Source: Antedon bifida
Lineage: Eukaryota; Echinodermata; Crinoidea; Comatulida; Antedonidae
Assembly (NCBI GenBank): GCA_963402885.1
Contig: OY727099.1
Location: 3,088,001-3,152,000, forward strand
Reading direction: 5' to 3'
Length of the DNA stretch: 64,000 nt
Below are positions 46,184-59,935 of this stretch, in pieces. The position numbers were made by a program, and so were the translations under genes. The notes beneath the pieces were generated by a model. It worked only from the letters and a program-made list of their open reading frames with translations, was not told where the DNA came from and did no database searches. Every line of letters starts with the position of its first letter. Within the stretch, counting starts at the first letter, position 1.

Positions 46184-49100
46184 GTTTGAAGATGGTCGTA
46201 TATCCCTACAAAAAAGATGACAGAAGTTAGTAATTCTTTTAATTACTTTTTAGTATCCGTTGTAAATGTTATTGATTAGTTTATGTACAACTGTTCGGCT
46301 AGAATTACAATCGATATTCACTGGACATTGTCAGTTACAAATTAAACGTTGTAGTATGTAGTCTGCGCGTGACGCGAACACGTTGATTATGTACATTTTA
46401 CTTTAAGTCTTTTGCGGTACAAGGTGCATTTGACGATATAAACGCTCACTGAACGACGATTGGCTACCTACTACTACTAAAGTCCACTTTAACGCCGTAT
46501 CGTATTTACGGGTACATTATACAATCGCGGAATGACGTTTATTTCGTCATCGGCTACGAGTGTACATGGTAAGCCTACACTTGACGCGATATCATGAATG
46601 TCATTTTTTTATCATGGCATGGTACTGGACACTTTTTCATGAGGCCCTAATCCAGGCATATGCACTCGACATAAACACGCCTGGTTTCTGACCGGGTCTT
46701 AACTTCTGCATGTAGCCCACGTAAATCAAGCGTCAAACATAGTTTATACTTATTCACGCGATTATCTTTCATACCGTATGAAAACTGATCATCGTAGGTT
46801 TTTTTTTTACAATAAGATAATCAAAATGTGTACAACGATTGATAGAAGATTGATACAGATAGCAGGTAAATTTGACAGGTTTCTTCATTACAACGAAAAT
46901 ATTGTTTCATTACTATAATTAACCCTTTGGTTACACAAACTCGCATTGTGTTTCAATACATTAAAAATAATAATTAAATCTGACGTAGTTGACAAACGCA
47001 TTGCCACAGGGGCGGCCATTGATAATACTAATGAACAATCCATCACTCATTAGAATTTTTTTTTTAAAGAAAATTCGAATAAGTTGTCACATAAATGATG
47101 AAAAAACTATATATCAAAATTCATCTTCAAACCTCATTAAAGGCATAGCACAAGGGATGGTGTCGTGTTATTTTGGTATAAGTTTTTTATACATCAACCC
47201 GCCCATCTCCCCCATCCCCCCCATCCCAAAATAATGAACAGAATATAATATTACATAACAAGAATAATTAGCATATTATAATGGATTATAATCCATTACA
47301 TTGCCTGAGGCACAAATAGCAAGATTTCCTTGGCATTTCGGATGTGATATTATATTGATCAAATCTACTAAGCGAATATTGTAAAAGATAAGACGTGAAT
47401 ACAGAAAACAATGTTAATAAAGAAGAGTGTTGATTTGGGTGTCGATCTAAAAGTGTGTATGTTGTACGTTGTTATGTTATTTGTTTTAAATACATTCGGA
47501 GTCACATACTGTGGACACAAATAACGGTAAATTACGTTATAAAATGCGATGACATTATTAAAAAGGAAAGCCTTTTTATTCGTTTTTTTTAATAGAATAC
47601 TTTTAAAGTTTAGCCCTAACAACTTCGAATTGCTCTTAATGGGTGTCTGAAATGTTAAATCAAATCAAATCTTTACTTGTTCCATATATAAAAAGGTGTA
47701 CATGGAAAAATTGTTTTCCATGACAGAAATATTGTAAAACAACAAAAAAACGTTTTATATTGTTACTATTATGTCTATACACGTCGATGAGTATTTGGTA
47801 TGCGAAAGACTGTTTTGGTCGTAAGAAATTTATTAGGATTGGTTAAGTTAGTTAACCTATGCAACTAAGACGAGATACAGCTGCTGATTGGCACATGCTC
47901 CTTTCCCCTAGTTCTTGCGCTTCTCTTGCCATTTCGATCACCTTCTAAACGTCCTCATGCATGACGCACATTAGTTTGCATATACCAGGATTAGGCTATT
48001 TTAATGTATCCATGCAATTCGGTTTATTCTTAAACCGGAGATATTCAATCAGTGTTTAATATTTACAAAATGAAACCCATGGTAACCGTGCTGCTGACTA
48101 AACACAAACAAATCTTGTTAAAGAGATCATTTAAGAAAAAGTCGGATTCTCTCTATTCTGCCTCGTTTAAAATCACGATGAATTAACAAATTCATCTCGG
48201 AACCGATTCTTAAAATGACTAAAACGTGCTCGGAAACCGATCTCGACACAATCTTATAAAGAAAAATGTGATGCAAGTCACGTACAGGTAAGGCTCCATA
48301 ATTAAGACATAAACCAACACGTTGTGATATGTAATGATTAAATGCTTCTTCTGACGACATAGGCCTAAACAATTTCTATTTCGATAATCGTTAAAGAGTA
48401 AATACAATTTATTAAATACAACCGCATGAAAATCAAATTAATCGTGTACCGATAAATATTAGTCAATTTTTACCTAAACCGTATATTCATTCGACATTTC
48501 GACTACTTATTTCTAAAATGAGAAATTGCGGCTGAACGCAGAGGTTTCTGTAATGTACTCTGGATTTGCATTATCCAGTCACCATTATCGATGCGCTTGC
48601 GGATTTTGTCAGTGCCGAATATTCCAACATTGTAGTCGTAGGAATGATTAGTGGCGCTCTTTAAAGAATGGCAAAACTGCTTACTTGATTTCTGACTTCT
48701 AACTGACCGCCAAAACAAAAAGCTTTAGAGTACAACGTCAAACGAATTAGTGATCGAAAAGACGCACCTAAATCGCGCAGTAATGCTTCTATTTTGTTTA
48801 ATGTCTCAATTTGATAAGTCAGATAACCGACGTACCTTGTCACATGCTGTTAACGGCAGATAGCATTTGAAATCTTCAAAATTCATTCGCTAAAGCTCAG
48901 GGTTTAATTCGTATGTTTTTAATTGATAATTTCTTCAACTTTGCCCGTATTTTAACGGAAACGTCAGTGTTTTCTTTGCAGGATTTAATGTCCTTACAAT
49001 TGTTGTGCGCATGTTTGTTAACATAACACACTTTTTACATGCTGATTTATTATAACTGAATTTTTGAACTCACAAAAGGCTTTACTTATCATTTGTCAAT

Positions 49101-49400
49101 AAGTTAGTTTCTTGTTCACATGACGAAGATAACACTATTACAATGTAAAATTGAAGTCAATGTAGGTATTACATCCCACGTATTCTCAATATAAATTTTG
49201 ATCGGATGCTTAATAATCTGGTATTTAAAAAGTTTGTTTTCATATCATTAATGTATAAATGTATTAATATATGTTTTTCGTTCAACACAATAGTTCTAAC
49301 TATAGGAACCTAGTGAGTGATGTGGTTTAAGTATGAACTCTTTACGGAAATGTAGTGCGGGCGTGAATAACCATTACCTGTCTGTAGGTAATCGTGGAAT
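46184..49400. other. Upstream region of the calcitonin-type gene
   Basis: No clear TATA box is seen just upstream of the calcitonin start. Minus-strand open frames at 48,127-48,407 and 48,503-48,843 overlap in different frames and are slightly G+C-rich. They may be a decayed retroelement, but I cannot name it. No gene supported. Confidence 0.45.
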
Positions 49401-50885
49401 ATTCGTTTTAGTAATTGCAGTGTTCATGAATGTAATAATAATGATATTTATTTGGCATATCAAGTACAATCTTGCCAGGAGCAAGCAATAGGCATGTAGG
49501 CCTGAACAGATTTAACTGCCCTTGCTCCAACATTAACAAAGTAATTATTTATAACAAAGTTAGAAAATTAGTTAAAATGACATAAAAATAATATATGAAC
49601 TAGATATTCAAAAGAAAAAAAAATGTGTTAAATTGAAAATCAAATGAAATTAAAAGAACATAATTGCCACAAATCAGTATTTTATTTATTTTATTTTCAA
49701 TCTTTCTACATAACAAAAAAAAACATATAAGTATAACAGGGGAGTAGCGGAAAAGCAAAAGTAATAAAACTGTCATCTTGTGATGTGCTTCACCAGCCCC
49801 TGTCAACTAGGACGATACAATGAAACCGAGATTATAACAAAAAATATAGAAAAATACATAGAAAAATATGTATGATGAAACCAGGTGATTAGTGATTTGA
49901 GCTTTTAAAGTTGGCCTACCAAAGAGCAATTTTTAATATCTTCTGGAATTTTTTCGAATAGTCTAGGAAAAATTACAATAAAGTAGGAAAGACAATTTGT
50001 TCTATAATATTATTTTATTATATTATATAATAATGATTTTTTGTATAATATACATTATTGAATGAATAAAGATGGGAGAGACCCATAAAAGATAAAAAAA
50101 AAGTAGGAAAGTGGTGTAAATCCTTACTGTACGATAAGGGACATTTTTATACTCTATGTGTATACGTGTCATGCAACACATTTTAACAAACAAACGCACA
50201 CGAGTAGGGAAAACTGGAGAATTCAGACACCCCTTTGGTGGCCATATTGGATCCGAGGTGGTGGATCATTTTCAAATGTAGTTAAAAACCTTCCCAGTAC
50301 AATTCTTGTCATTTTAATACTCCATGTTTATGTGAGTACAATAATGTGTATAACCGACACACGGTTTCTCTTACAAACGCATCGATGGTATTCATCCAAA
50401 AATTAATATAGTTCTAAAGAGGGACCCTAAAGTCAGTAAGAACACAAAAGAAAACATGTATTGTATTGCATTCTAAATGTTACCGATTCTGATGGGTTTA
50501 GTCAAACGTATATTAAAAAAAAAATCACTGTAACACGATGATTATGCGGACTAGACATAGTGATAAACATACTTAGATTATAATGAAGATTTAGAATAAT
50601 AATGATTAGTCATGACTATACTATTCTGCAAATGACCCCCAAGTTAACCAAACATCATAAACAGAGGATTATTTGGTTTGTACTGAATATCTTAAGACAA
50701 CATTATTTTAGCATTTAATCCGAGATATTAATATAAACTACTATCAACACAAAATTCCTAAAAACAAGCATATAAAGTATCTATTTTCTATACAAAAAAG
50801 TATCATTTATGCGTACAAATAAGATGGTCGAATCTCTTTTGGAAGACCGTTACCATCAATTTTAATATATTAGTAGGCGTCTTGT

Positions 50886-50923
50886 AGCATGGAGGTGTAA
50901 CAGATATGTTACCTCCATACTCG
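50886..50923. repeat. Short hairpin (catggaggt / acctccat)
   Basis: Arms tggaggtgtaaca and tgttacctcca face each other with almost no loop. They could be the joined ends of a deleted inverted-repeat element. Confidence 0.7.
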
Positions 50924-50969
50924 TTACGTAGCTACAGTAGATCGTAGGATAATGAACGAATTAAAATTA

Positions 50970-50991
50970 TAGTGTAGACAGAGCTTTAAGG
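50970..50991. mobile_element. Solo end of the 33.0/53.9-kb MITE-like family
   Basis: Reads tagtgtagacagagctttaa, matching in reverse the terminal repeat of the copy at 53.9 kb (aagctctgtctacacta). No second end is seen nearby. Confidence 0.55.
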
Positions 50992-51348
50992 CGGTGGATG
51001 CGAATTTGTTAAAATCACTTTAGATGTAGATAACGGCCGTCCACTTTTAAATGACAGCTAGGCTTGCATGCTGATTAAGATTGTGAACGGAAAAAAAAAT
51101 AACGGGTACTGGCTATTACTGATCATTTTTTATACCAAACAGTAAGGCGCACTTTCAACTGCATTTTACTTTTGATTTAAATCACTTGCCCGGCAGCACG
51201 GATGTGTATAATGTTGGCAAGTTACAGAATGGCATGACATATATAATATACAGTACAGCATACTATAAAGTCGTTCATGTAAGCACCTTTGCATTGAATC
51301 CGATACCTTAAGAAATGTATAAGCCACTAGGTTCAGGATAGGATAGAA

Positions 51349-51620
51349 GGCCCGCTGTACAGGGCGCCGCTGTTATATTTTTGTATAATTATGTTACAAT
51401 ACAGCCATTGTATAAACACAATTTTTTACTTCGCAAACATTATGTTCTTTGAGGAGAAATTATAATATTATATTCACATGCTGTTTACTTTTTTTGTTTA
51501 CATAATTTCTTGAGAGATGTTTATTACAAGAAAAAAATCAAAATACGGAATTTATGCTAAGTAAAAATGTGTCTACACAATGGCTGTATTGTTCCAAACA
51601 GCGCCCCGTACAATGCAAAT
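51349..51620. mobile_element. Foldback element of about 270 bp
   Basis: The two ends are imperfect inverted copies over roughly 90 bp each. The left contains tgtacagggcgccgctgtt and acaatacagccattgt; the right contains acaatggctgtattgt and aacagcgccccgtaca. The middle is AT-rich with no open frame, so this is a non-autonomous inverted-repeat element. Confidence 0.8.
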
Positions 51621-53903
51621 TTCCTACCACGGTTTTCGAATTGGTAAGACATAAACTAATTGTAAGGACAAATATATAATATTAGGACTTGTACGATAAA
51701 TGTTAAATTTATAATAAATCTATGCCTTAACTATTGGACACATTTCTTGAGTACTTTTGGAGCGTGTTCATGATTATAATATTTATTATAATTTAATCAT
51801 CTTTTTCAAGGCTTAGAAATTTCAATTTTATGAATAAATAAAAATAATAATAACATTAAAAAAGTACAGCTTAAGAATAATAAGGCGTATGTAATGAAAA
51901 TGATAACTCACATTAAAAGATTACCGTGCATTTTTAATTTAATAAAATATTGTTAGCATAAAGATTAATTCTGTATAACACATTTACGAGCTCGTAAGAA
52001 AAATTAATAAACAGTTAATAGAATAGATTAGTTATATATAAAAAGGATTACTAGCAAACTCATTCAGTAATTTGCAATAGCCATGTACAATTTGCTCCCT
52101 TCTCAATTCAATTCATTTTTTTTTATTTCGGAATTTCTGGTCCATAGAAAGTAAATTACATAAATGAATTAAAAATAAACAAGACTGTACTAATTAGTAC
52201 TACTCATCTCAGGATAGCATTCCACATGGAGAGCATCTTTAACTTATATATTATCCTTGTTTATTTCCATTGTTTTATACCATTTAAAGCAATACAGTAT
52301 TTAATATACAGTAGTAAATATAATATATTTTTAAAAATAAGCTCGTATAACGCGGTTTTGCACTTTAAATGGCTAGCATGGTATACACTCCATGTTGAAT
52401 AAAGCAATTTAACATTACATTGTGGAGGCTTATATTGCCATGATTTCCACGTACTGAAAGACATCAGAAATTTTGAACTCTCAATTAATATATTTTTCAA
52501 AATAATTTATCTAATAAAAAAGATGTGGACAATATAGAAACATGCTATACTTGGTAAGTTATCGTTAACATTTCTCTATTGGAAAATGATGAATACAATA
52601 AGCTTATAAACATTGTTTTATATAGATCGGTTATTAGTAATTTAACTTTGGTATATACAGTGTTTTAGTAGTAGTAGTATTATTTAATTGTTTTCCCACT
52701 GTGTATGGTAGATTTGTTATTACCAACTGAAGAAGATCAATATACCAACAAACAAAAGTAAATCAAAGAGTATTTTTATATTTGGTGTTGATGACCTATG
52801 TATTCTTCCTCAATGCAATCAATATACATTTCATTATCAGGCATCGCAAACTGAATTAAATCAAGACGTAATTATGTTTACGTCCTAAATTCTTTGGTTT
52901 GTACGTTAATAACTATTTCTTATTAAGTAAACAACGATCCCATACAAGGCATGTGATTGTTATAGGTCTCTCTGATTAATAAAATTCAGAATTTTAATAT
53001 TGTAGTACAGTGTATGTTTTTGTAAATGTCTGCATTATAAAGTTCAGTGATCAATCACAAACTGTTTGTGCGTGATTCTCTCTGCGTATCTCGGTTTATT
53101 CAAGTCATTCAAATGGTATTTAGTATTCATTGACAACTCTGCTGATTTAACAAGAGCGAAGCGTTACGTCATCTTAGAATCAACCCTAGAGAAACATAGA
53201 CACTATATCATAAATTAGAAAGCGTCGAAATGACGGGTGCGATGGCCGACCTACATGATGTAGATACTATTAATTATTGTATCACCTAACTTTATCTTAA
53301 TCAAGTCTATACAGTTTTCATATTAGGTCAAGATTTGGCATCGATAGTAAGATTACATCGTAATCTGAGAGTTAAGACATCGCTGATGCAACGCTCTCTG
53401 TTGCCACGCTTGCGTACAGAATCTTATTATTCAGCAATCTTACCACTTCCCCCGGGAAATAAGCATCATCTTAACAAATAATGCGCTTTAAGATTGCTTC
53501 TACAATTATGCTAAGGACTCGGAACCTTCTTGAAAAAAACTGATGTGAACTGTGATAATAACCAGATACCATTTTCAGTCACTTTTGTTAGATCATATAG
53601 ATGATTGTGAACCTTATTGTGTCTGTTCAACCTGATTAATTACGACTCATCGTAATAAAATTATAGCATGATTTATCACGTTTGTTCTAGAGTAAATGAA
53701 GCCATACTGAATCTTGGATATCCGTAGATTAGAGGGATTAAATGTAAATCACTTGGTGAAGGATTAGCAGTAATAATTTATCACAAATTGGCGAATGACT
53801 TTAAGATGAATGTCCCGGAACTGTAAACATTAATAATGTATATGAATTTGATCTTAACTTTCTGAAATATTGAATAAAAGTAAAAATATTAGCACTCATT
53901 CTC

Positions 53904-54045
53904 TTAAGCTCTGTCTACACTATCAAACTTCTATATATGGACATGATGATGTCATATCACTACCATAATTGGACATATCACTACCATATTTGGGCAAATC
54001 ACACTTTTTTGTCAAACTAGTTTGATAGTGTATACAGTGCTTTAG
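53904..54045 (+). mobile_element. Short inverted-repeat element (MITE-like), copy 2
   Basis: Ends aagctctgtctacactatca and agtttgatagtgtatacagt are inverted repeats. The interior has tatatggacatgatgatgtc and repeated actaccat units shared with the copy at 33.0 kb. About 140 bp, no coding capacity. Confidence 0.85.
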
Positions 54046-54744
54046 ATTTCCGACAAATTGAGAGTGGGTAAATATTTCGAAACAGGTAATGTTGAGTGTT
54101 TAAATTTTCTAATAAAAAACAAAGTGAATGATAATTTAGAATTATTTTTCTTTTCTCGTTGTAGCCGAATTATTTTATGTTTTCTTATAATATGAACCGG
54201 TTTGTTATTTCATTAGTTTCCAGTTATAAGCTAAGTTAACCTTTACCTTTAAGATGACAATTATTTGTAACTTTTGATTTTTTTTTCTACACAACTGTAC
54301 AATATCAATTATGTAGAAATATTTAAAATATATAAATATAGTCCTATATTGTTTTTAGAGACAAGTAAATAAATATATTTATCAAAATCCTATTTGCAAT
54401 TGCTGACGAAAAGAATATTATAGAAAATAGAAATTATACTCAACTTCTACCACAACATAATAAAGCAATCGAAACAAACAGAAGTAAAATGTCAAAACAA
54501 AAATGTTTCTAGAATTCAAAAACATATTTTAAAGTTTTACTCTAAGATAAATTTTTAATTGAAAATATAAATAGGAACTGTAACTTATACCTACACTTAA
54601 GCCAAAAATCTCTAGAGGGCGAAAGTAATTTCGCAAAGAAATGATTAGTTTTTACTTATACAACAATAGAAGGAAGAGTTAACCTTCGTATAATAATCCG
54701 AACAAATTATCATAAATGACTTGTTTCTCTTTATAATATTCAAA

Positions 54745-54965
54745 TCTGTTTTATTATTAAAGATTTTTTCTAAAAACGATCAAATTCAATCAAAAACCCA
54801 TTGTTTGAAAGCTAATTTGACTATTTTGTTTTGCTTTAAATTAAATTGTTTTCGACTCAATTTGTGTTCAAAGTGTATATTATTTGACAATAAAATGGCA
54901 TATTCAACAACAACAATTAAACAAATGATTTTTTTTCAAGGGGACAATACATCTTTAACAGTAGC
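54745..54965 (+). repeat. Dispersed AT-rich family, copy 4
   Basis: Plus-orientation copy with aatttgactattttgttttg, a 'aaaatggcatattcaaca' segment and the terminal ggggacaatacatctttaac, nearly identical to the end of the 61.9-kb copy. Confidence 0.75.
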
Positions 54966-55639
54966 CTAATGCAGTTATAGTAAGATTCCATAAAAATACT
55001 GAAATAACCAGTTTCGATTCATTCGTTTCTTATGGGTTTGAACAAGCATTGATGAGTTGTAGCATTCATTAGTCGGTATGTTTGTTTTCGTGATGCCAAT
55101 ATCCTGTCGTGGGTCCTAAACTTTCCCCACAAGTATAATGTACAAATAATGAATGTTTGTGAGTTAAATTTGGAGAATATTTCATGAGTTAAATTAGATT
55201 GACTCTTCTATTAATGAGGTGAAGCCGAGTTAAAAAGTCAGGCTTTCAACGAATGGAAATATTTTCAACTTTCATCTTCTACTTTTCTAAAGTAAACGTT
55301 ATCAATTAATCCGCTGTTTCCATCCTGAAAAATGGTCTAGGCTATAGAGGCTAGGTCATTAGGATAGCGCTCGAATTTTGATTGCGAGCAAACCAAAGTG
55401 GTGGTTTCCGAATACACGCTCACCTCGTGTTGCTGCACATTGTTTTAAAATGCTTAGGTCGACAGAAAGCTGTACACGTGCGATAGAACCATTCAATATA
55501 AGTGTTGCTTTGTTGATGTACACCACGTCCACCACCACACATTAACATCCATTAACTTGTTAAATTACTTTTAAATGGTGAATATTGCATTCAAATAGAA
55601 AAATATGTATAGGTTAGTATCCGCTTCCAAAAATAAAGA

Positions 55640-55900
55640 TTATCAAACTTTGAATAGGTTATTTTGTAGTTTTAATAAAGTTAATCACTTCTGTAGAAAA
55701 AATGAAAATAAAAATAAATAAAATAACATGATAAATGGTTAAATTCAACCAAAAATCCATTGACTGGCAGCCAATTTGATCATTTTTTTTGCTTTAGGCC
55801 TAAATTGCAGTTTTTTCAGGTAAGTAAATTTTGTTTCGATCTAATTTTTGGTCAAAGTGGATAACTATTATGTGAAATTAAAATTGCATCTTTAAATGTT
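55640..55900 (+). repeat. Dispersed AT-rich family, copy 5
   Basis: Shares gtagttttaataaagttaat, ctggcagccaatttgat, ttttttcaggtaagtaaat and tttttggtcaaagtggataa with the 61.9-kb copy, at high identity. Confidence 0.8.
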
Positions 55901-56523
55901 AAAAGCTTAAAAAACCCCAAAAAAACAAAAAGCACGATGAAAACAAGCGGAAAGGAGAAAAAAAGAGGAAAGTAAAAGTTCATGTCAGAAAGTCCACCCA
56001 AACCGAAGTATTCGCACTCATTGCTAACCAGGGTTCGAACAACTAACTTCTATACAATAATATTCTCGTAATTTTGATTACAATAACATTAATTACGTAA
56101 TATTTTCATCTTGTGGCTTCATGCCTTAATTTAATCAGAAGACAAAAATACGATTATGTTAAAGTAGATTAAAGGATCATAATTAATTAATCATGGTTTC
56201 TCTTTCAAATATTTACGTAAACTAAATATATAAATAAACACTGACGACTGTCGAGTAAGTATTTATTTCGTAAATCCTGTTTTCAAGTGTCAGCTTATGC
56301 GCATGCGTATTCGCATTTTCATCTTCCAAATTCCTGATTCTACGAATTCTAGTTCCATGAGCTTTTTGCTTCAACATTATAGATTGTATTCCTTGCGAAG
56401 CGAAACATTGCGCAGCCAATCATAGTTCATGAAATGAGTTGTAACGCGTTCATTAGCAGTCATGCTTAGCGAATACAGACACCCGATCAAAATAACAATC
56501 GTACCTATTGTCTGTGTAAATAA

Positions 56524-56620
56524 TCTTAAAGGCCAATTTACACAGACAAGCAGTAACGGTAAGCGGAAAACCGCGTAGCTTGTCCCACGTACCGCTCGTC
56601 TGTGTAAATTGGCCTTAAGG
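56524..56620. mobile_element. Snap-back element of about 95 bp
   Basis: Left arm aaggccaatttacacagac and right arm gtctgtgtaaattggcctt are perfect inverted repeats around a 50-bp centre that is itself partly palindromic (gcggaaaaccgc, taccgct). Very well preserved, so probably recent. Confidence 0.88.
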
Positions 56621-57230
56621 GTAGCGCGAAAACATTGGATTCGCGAGAATGAATTCCCATAGTGGAAATCGGGCTATAGATAATGAATTACAAAAATATT
56701 TTATATTATGTCACAAAAAAAAGATTTCTTTTTTGTTGGCACACATGCTGCAGCAATTGCAATAGTGTTTATTCTTGAATCCCTCTTGTGTATTCGTCTT
56801 ACAAGATTTATAAGCAACACTTTACTCACTAATACTGTGGGATAATCTTAAGAGAATACTGTCGAAATGATTGTAACATTTGAAAGTCAGCTTCGTTGGA
56901 TTGTCCATGTGCCGACAGATTTATTGGCAAAAAGATTACCAGACAGGGCACGGGGGCTTGAGTTGAATACGACCAAGTGAATGAGTACGTCAGCGGTACA
57001 GTGTATCAATATGTGACGTTAGTGCGACGATTTTAGTCTAAAATATGCCAATAAAAATTACATTATGGAATAATGAAGGAACTATGTGTGTCTGCTCTCG
57101 GGTTTTTGATGGATGCCATCATGAATCTATTTATGGCAAAAGAAATGAGGATATTTGAAAATTATTTTTAGATTTGATACTAGAATTTGAAATATGGGTT
57201 AGGGCTCCGTGCACTAAACACGAAACGGCG

Positions 57231-57345
57231 TACGATTTGTTTATATTGCTGAGACTTACGGAACGAGTTGACCAATGAAAAGCGACAGTTCGAATAATCC
57301 ATCGCTTGTGATTGGTCATATCATCACCGTAAACTAAGCAATTTA
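57231..57345. mobile_element. Decayed partial copy of the calcitonin-intron palindromic family
   Basis: Contains gagttgaccaatgaaaagcg, cgaataatccatcgcttgtg and attggtca in the same order as the central part of copies A-C at 44.8-45.4 kb. Ends are lost or strongly diverged. Confidence 0.6.
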
Positions 57346-58390
57346 AAACCTAATTGTACAATGGAAATACATAAATAAGGTCTTCACTACTTAAAAGGCA
57401 GTGTTTTTAATAAGGTAGAATGGGTTTAGCCCCTAAAGGTTTTAAATTTATATAGCGCAAAATACAAATAGTCTCTATGCGCTGTTTAGCACAAGTGTGA
57501 AAATGAAAATGTTAATGTAAAAAAAGAACACCGACTAAATTGACCAAGACAACAGAAAAAAAAGTCCGAAAACGGCCTCTCACATCACCACACTTTTTCA
57601 CTAACTTGTCAAGACAAGATAACAATTTTGGAACAGCGACCACGAAAGATTGCTCCCCATATGACTTCAATCTACACCGTGGATAGTCAAGAGTGGTTAA
57701 GTCAGACGTTGACCGGACCGGAACATGAGTTAAATTATGATGGTTATTATGGTTGATTATGAATACACATTTACTGAATAAATTCTTACAGTATACAAAG
57801 CTAAGTAAATTGTTTGTTTCAAAGCGACATAATTTGACGTTGCCAAGCCTAATTGGTCCTCGCGTGTCGCTCGAATTTTACAACGCGTGTTACCCGCCGA
57901 TAAAAGATTTATATATAATATGTATATGGTGTTGTTGACCCGTAGTGATTAAACACTCAGTATAGTGTATTCTTCCTGTGCCAATGTATCTTTGTATAAA
58001 TAAAGAAATCTTTAAGGCGAAAAATTGTTTAATTCATAAACGACAATCGGTTTGAAAGACAGTAATTAACCCAACGGAGAGGTTACAGTACGGGGTCAGA
58101 TGTATCGCTGACTGATTAGCCAAACAATCTAGACAATTCGACCTTCTTACGGAATTGGAAAGAAAAATCAAACAAAACTATAATAAACTACTTACAAATA
58201 GTAAATTGCCTTCCGGTATATGAAATATGCCATTACATTGCTATTTTTAATTCAATTTACAAGACAAATTAATTTATTTATTATGTGCTGTATAAATTAA
58301 AAGAAACCGAAGTTGTCTTTTTATATCGACACGACTAAAAACCATTTCTGTCAAAAGCCATATACAGAATGATCTGCAATAACACACTTG

Positions 58391-58942
58391 TGACGCTGCT
58401 AAGCCTATGACGTTCTCCTAGCTCTATGTGACGCTCTTCCTAGCCCTATGTGACGCTCTCCTAGCCCTATGTGACGCTCTTCCTATCCCTATGTGACGCT
58501 CTTCCTAGCCCTATGTGAAGCTCTTCCTAGGCCTATATGAAGCTCTTCCTAGGCCTATATGACGCTTTTCCTAGCCCTATATGACACTCTTCCTAGCCTT
58601 ATACAATGCTCTTCCTGGTCCTATATGACGCTTTTCTTCGTCATTATGACGTTCTCTCTAGCCTTATGACGCTCTCCCTAGCCTTATGACACTCTCCCTA
58701 GCCCAATGACGCTCTCTCCAGTCCTATACGATACCCTACGACACCCTATACGATGCCTCTACCTAGCCCTATATGACGCTCGGTACTAGCCTGCTGACGC
58801 TCGGTACTAGCCTGCTGACGCTCGGTACTAGACTGCTGACGCTCGGTACAGCCTGCTGACGCTCGGTACAGCCTGCTGACGCTCGGTACTAGCCTGCTGA
58901 CGCTCGGTACTAGACTGCTGACGCTCGGTACCAGCCCTATTG
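58391..58942 (+). repeat. Composite minisatellite, 21-22-bp units of two types
   Basis: The first ~380 bp are about 17 diverged units near tgacgctcttcctagcccta. From about 58,774 to 58,935 come eight far more uniform units near tgacgctcggtactagcctg. The shared tgacgctc start shows that the second type arose from the first and spread recently. Confidence 0.92.
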
Positions 58943-59863
58943 TCTTTGGCTTAGTAATAATATATGAGTATGGAAATCATCAAGTCTTACGTTATCTCTG
59001 TTACCATTTGATCTTTACAATTTGAAAATAAATTAAGATTAGATAGAAATAATGTAAGATAAATATTAGATTCGATTAGATTAGCCTTGGAATGATGTTA
59101 CTATGTATCCATTGCATAAAACTAATAGCAAGTTATAGCATAGCCCTTGAAATATTAAAGTTCATCTTCGGGACAAAACGTCATTGTTGATAGTCATGAA
59201 CAACTGTGTTCGCTTAAGGGATGTGAATTAGTGTATTGATTTTCTATGTAATCTGTTTTCTTTCTATTTAAACTTATTACACTACATATCAAATAACCAA
59301 TTTGTTTTATAGAAAAAAAGAAAATTAGTGTGTAATATTCCTAAGGGTATTTATTATGTATATAATAATGCTTAGGTGAAACACAAGAAATGATATGTAA
59401 ACTCAAGATAAAGGCCATTAAACTATAAAAGTAAAACACTGTTAACATGTTAGTTCGGTAGTCATAGTAGCATATTAATTTCTATGAGATAATATCATAA
59501 ACATAATTTAGAAAACATCCAAGAAAATGCGTCATATTACAAACATAATTCATCTTCGTTGCAAATTGATTTCAAATTTAATCTTAAATTTAGCCTAACA
59601 TTACAAATATGTTAAAGTATACGGATGGTTAATGTGTACGTAAAATGTTGAAGATCGAGTTACAACAGCATAGCGGTTGACGTAGACTTACACACTTACT
59701 AGAGGCATAACATAACGATATCAAGTGAAATTCTGTGCAAGTTATTTAAATGATATTTTAGATCGCAACCGTTAGACGAATGAATTAGAAGAAGCATTGT
59801 ACCGTACCTGTTGTAGGCCTAGCACACACACCAACTTTGGGGCGTTTTTTACAACTATTCGAA

Positions 59864-59935
59864 TCATATGACGCTCTCCCTAACCTTGTGACGTTTTAAC
59901 TATCGATGTGACGCTTCCCCCCTAACCCGTCATAT
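59864..59935 (+). repeat. Outlying units related to the 58.4-kb minisatellite
   Basis: Three degenerate units (tgacgctctccctaacc, tgacgtttt..., tgacgcttcccccctaacc) lie about 0.9 kb from the main array, separated by unique sequence. Confidence 0.6.

Noticed and set aside
48127..48843. Cluster of minus-strand frames, possibly reverse-transcriptase remnant
   Set aside because: Weak resemblance only. Frames overlap in different phases and no catalytic motif is visible.
56020..56045. tRNA-like B box (gggttcgaac)
   Set aside because: No A box or acceptor stem at the right distance, so no tRNA gene. The same applies to 24,296 and 62,553.
58391..58942. CRISPR array
   Set aside because: Units are contiguous without unique spacers and the DNA is eukaryotic; it is a minisatellite.
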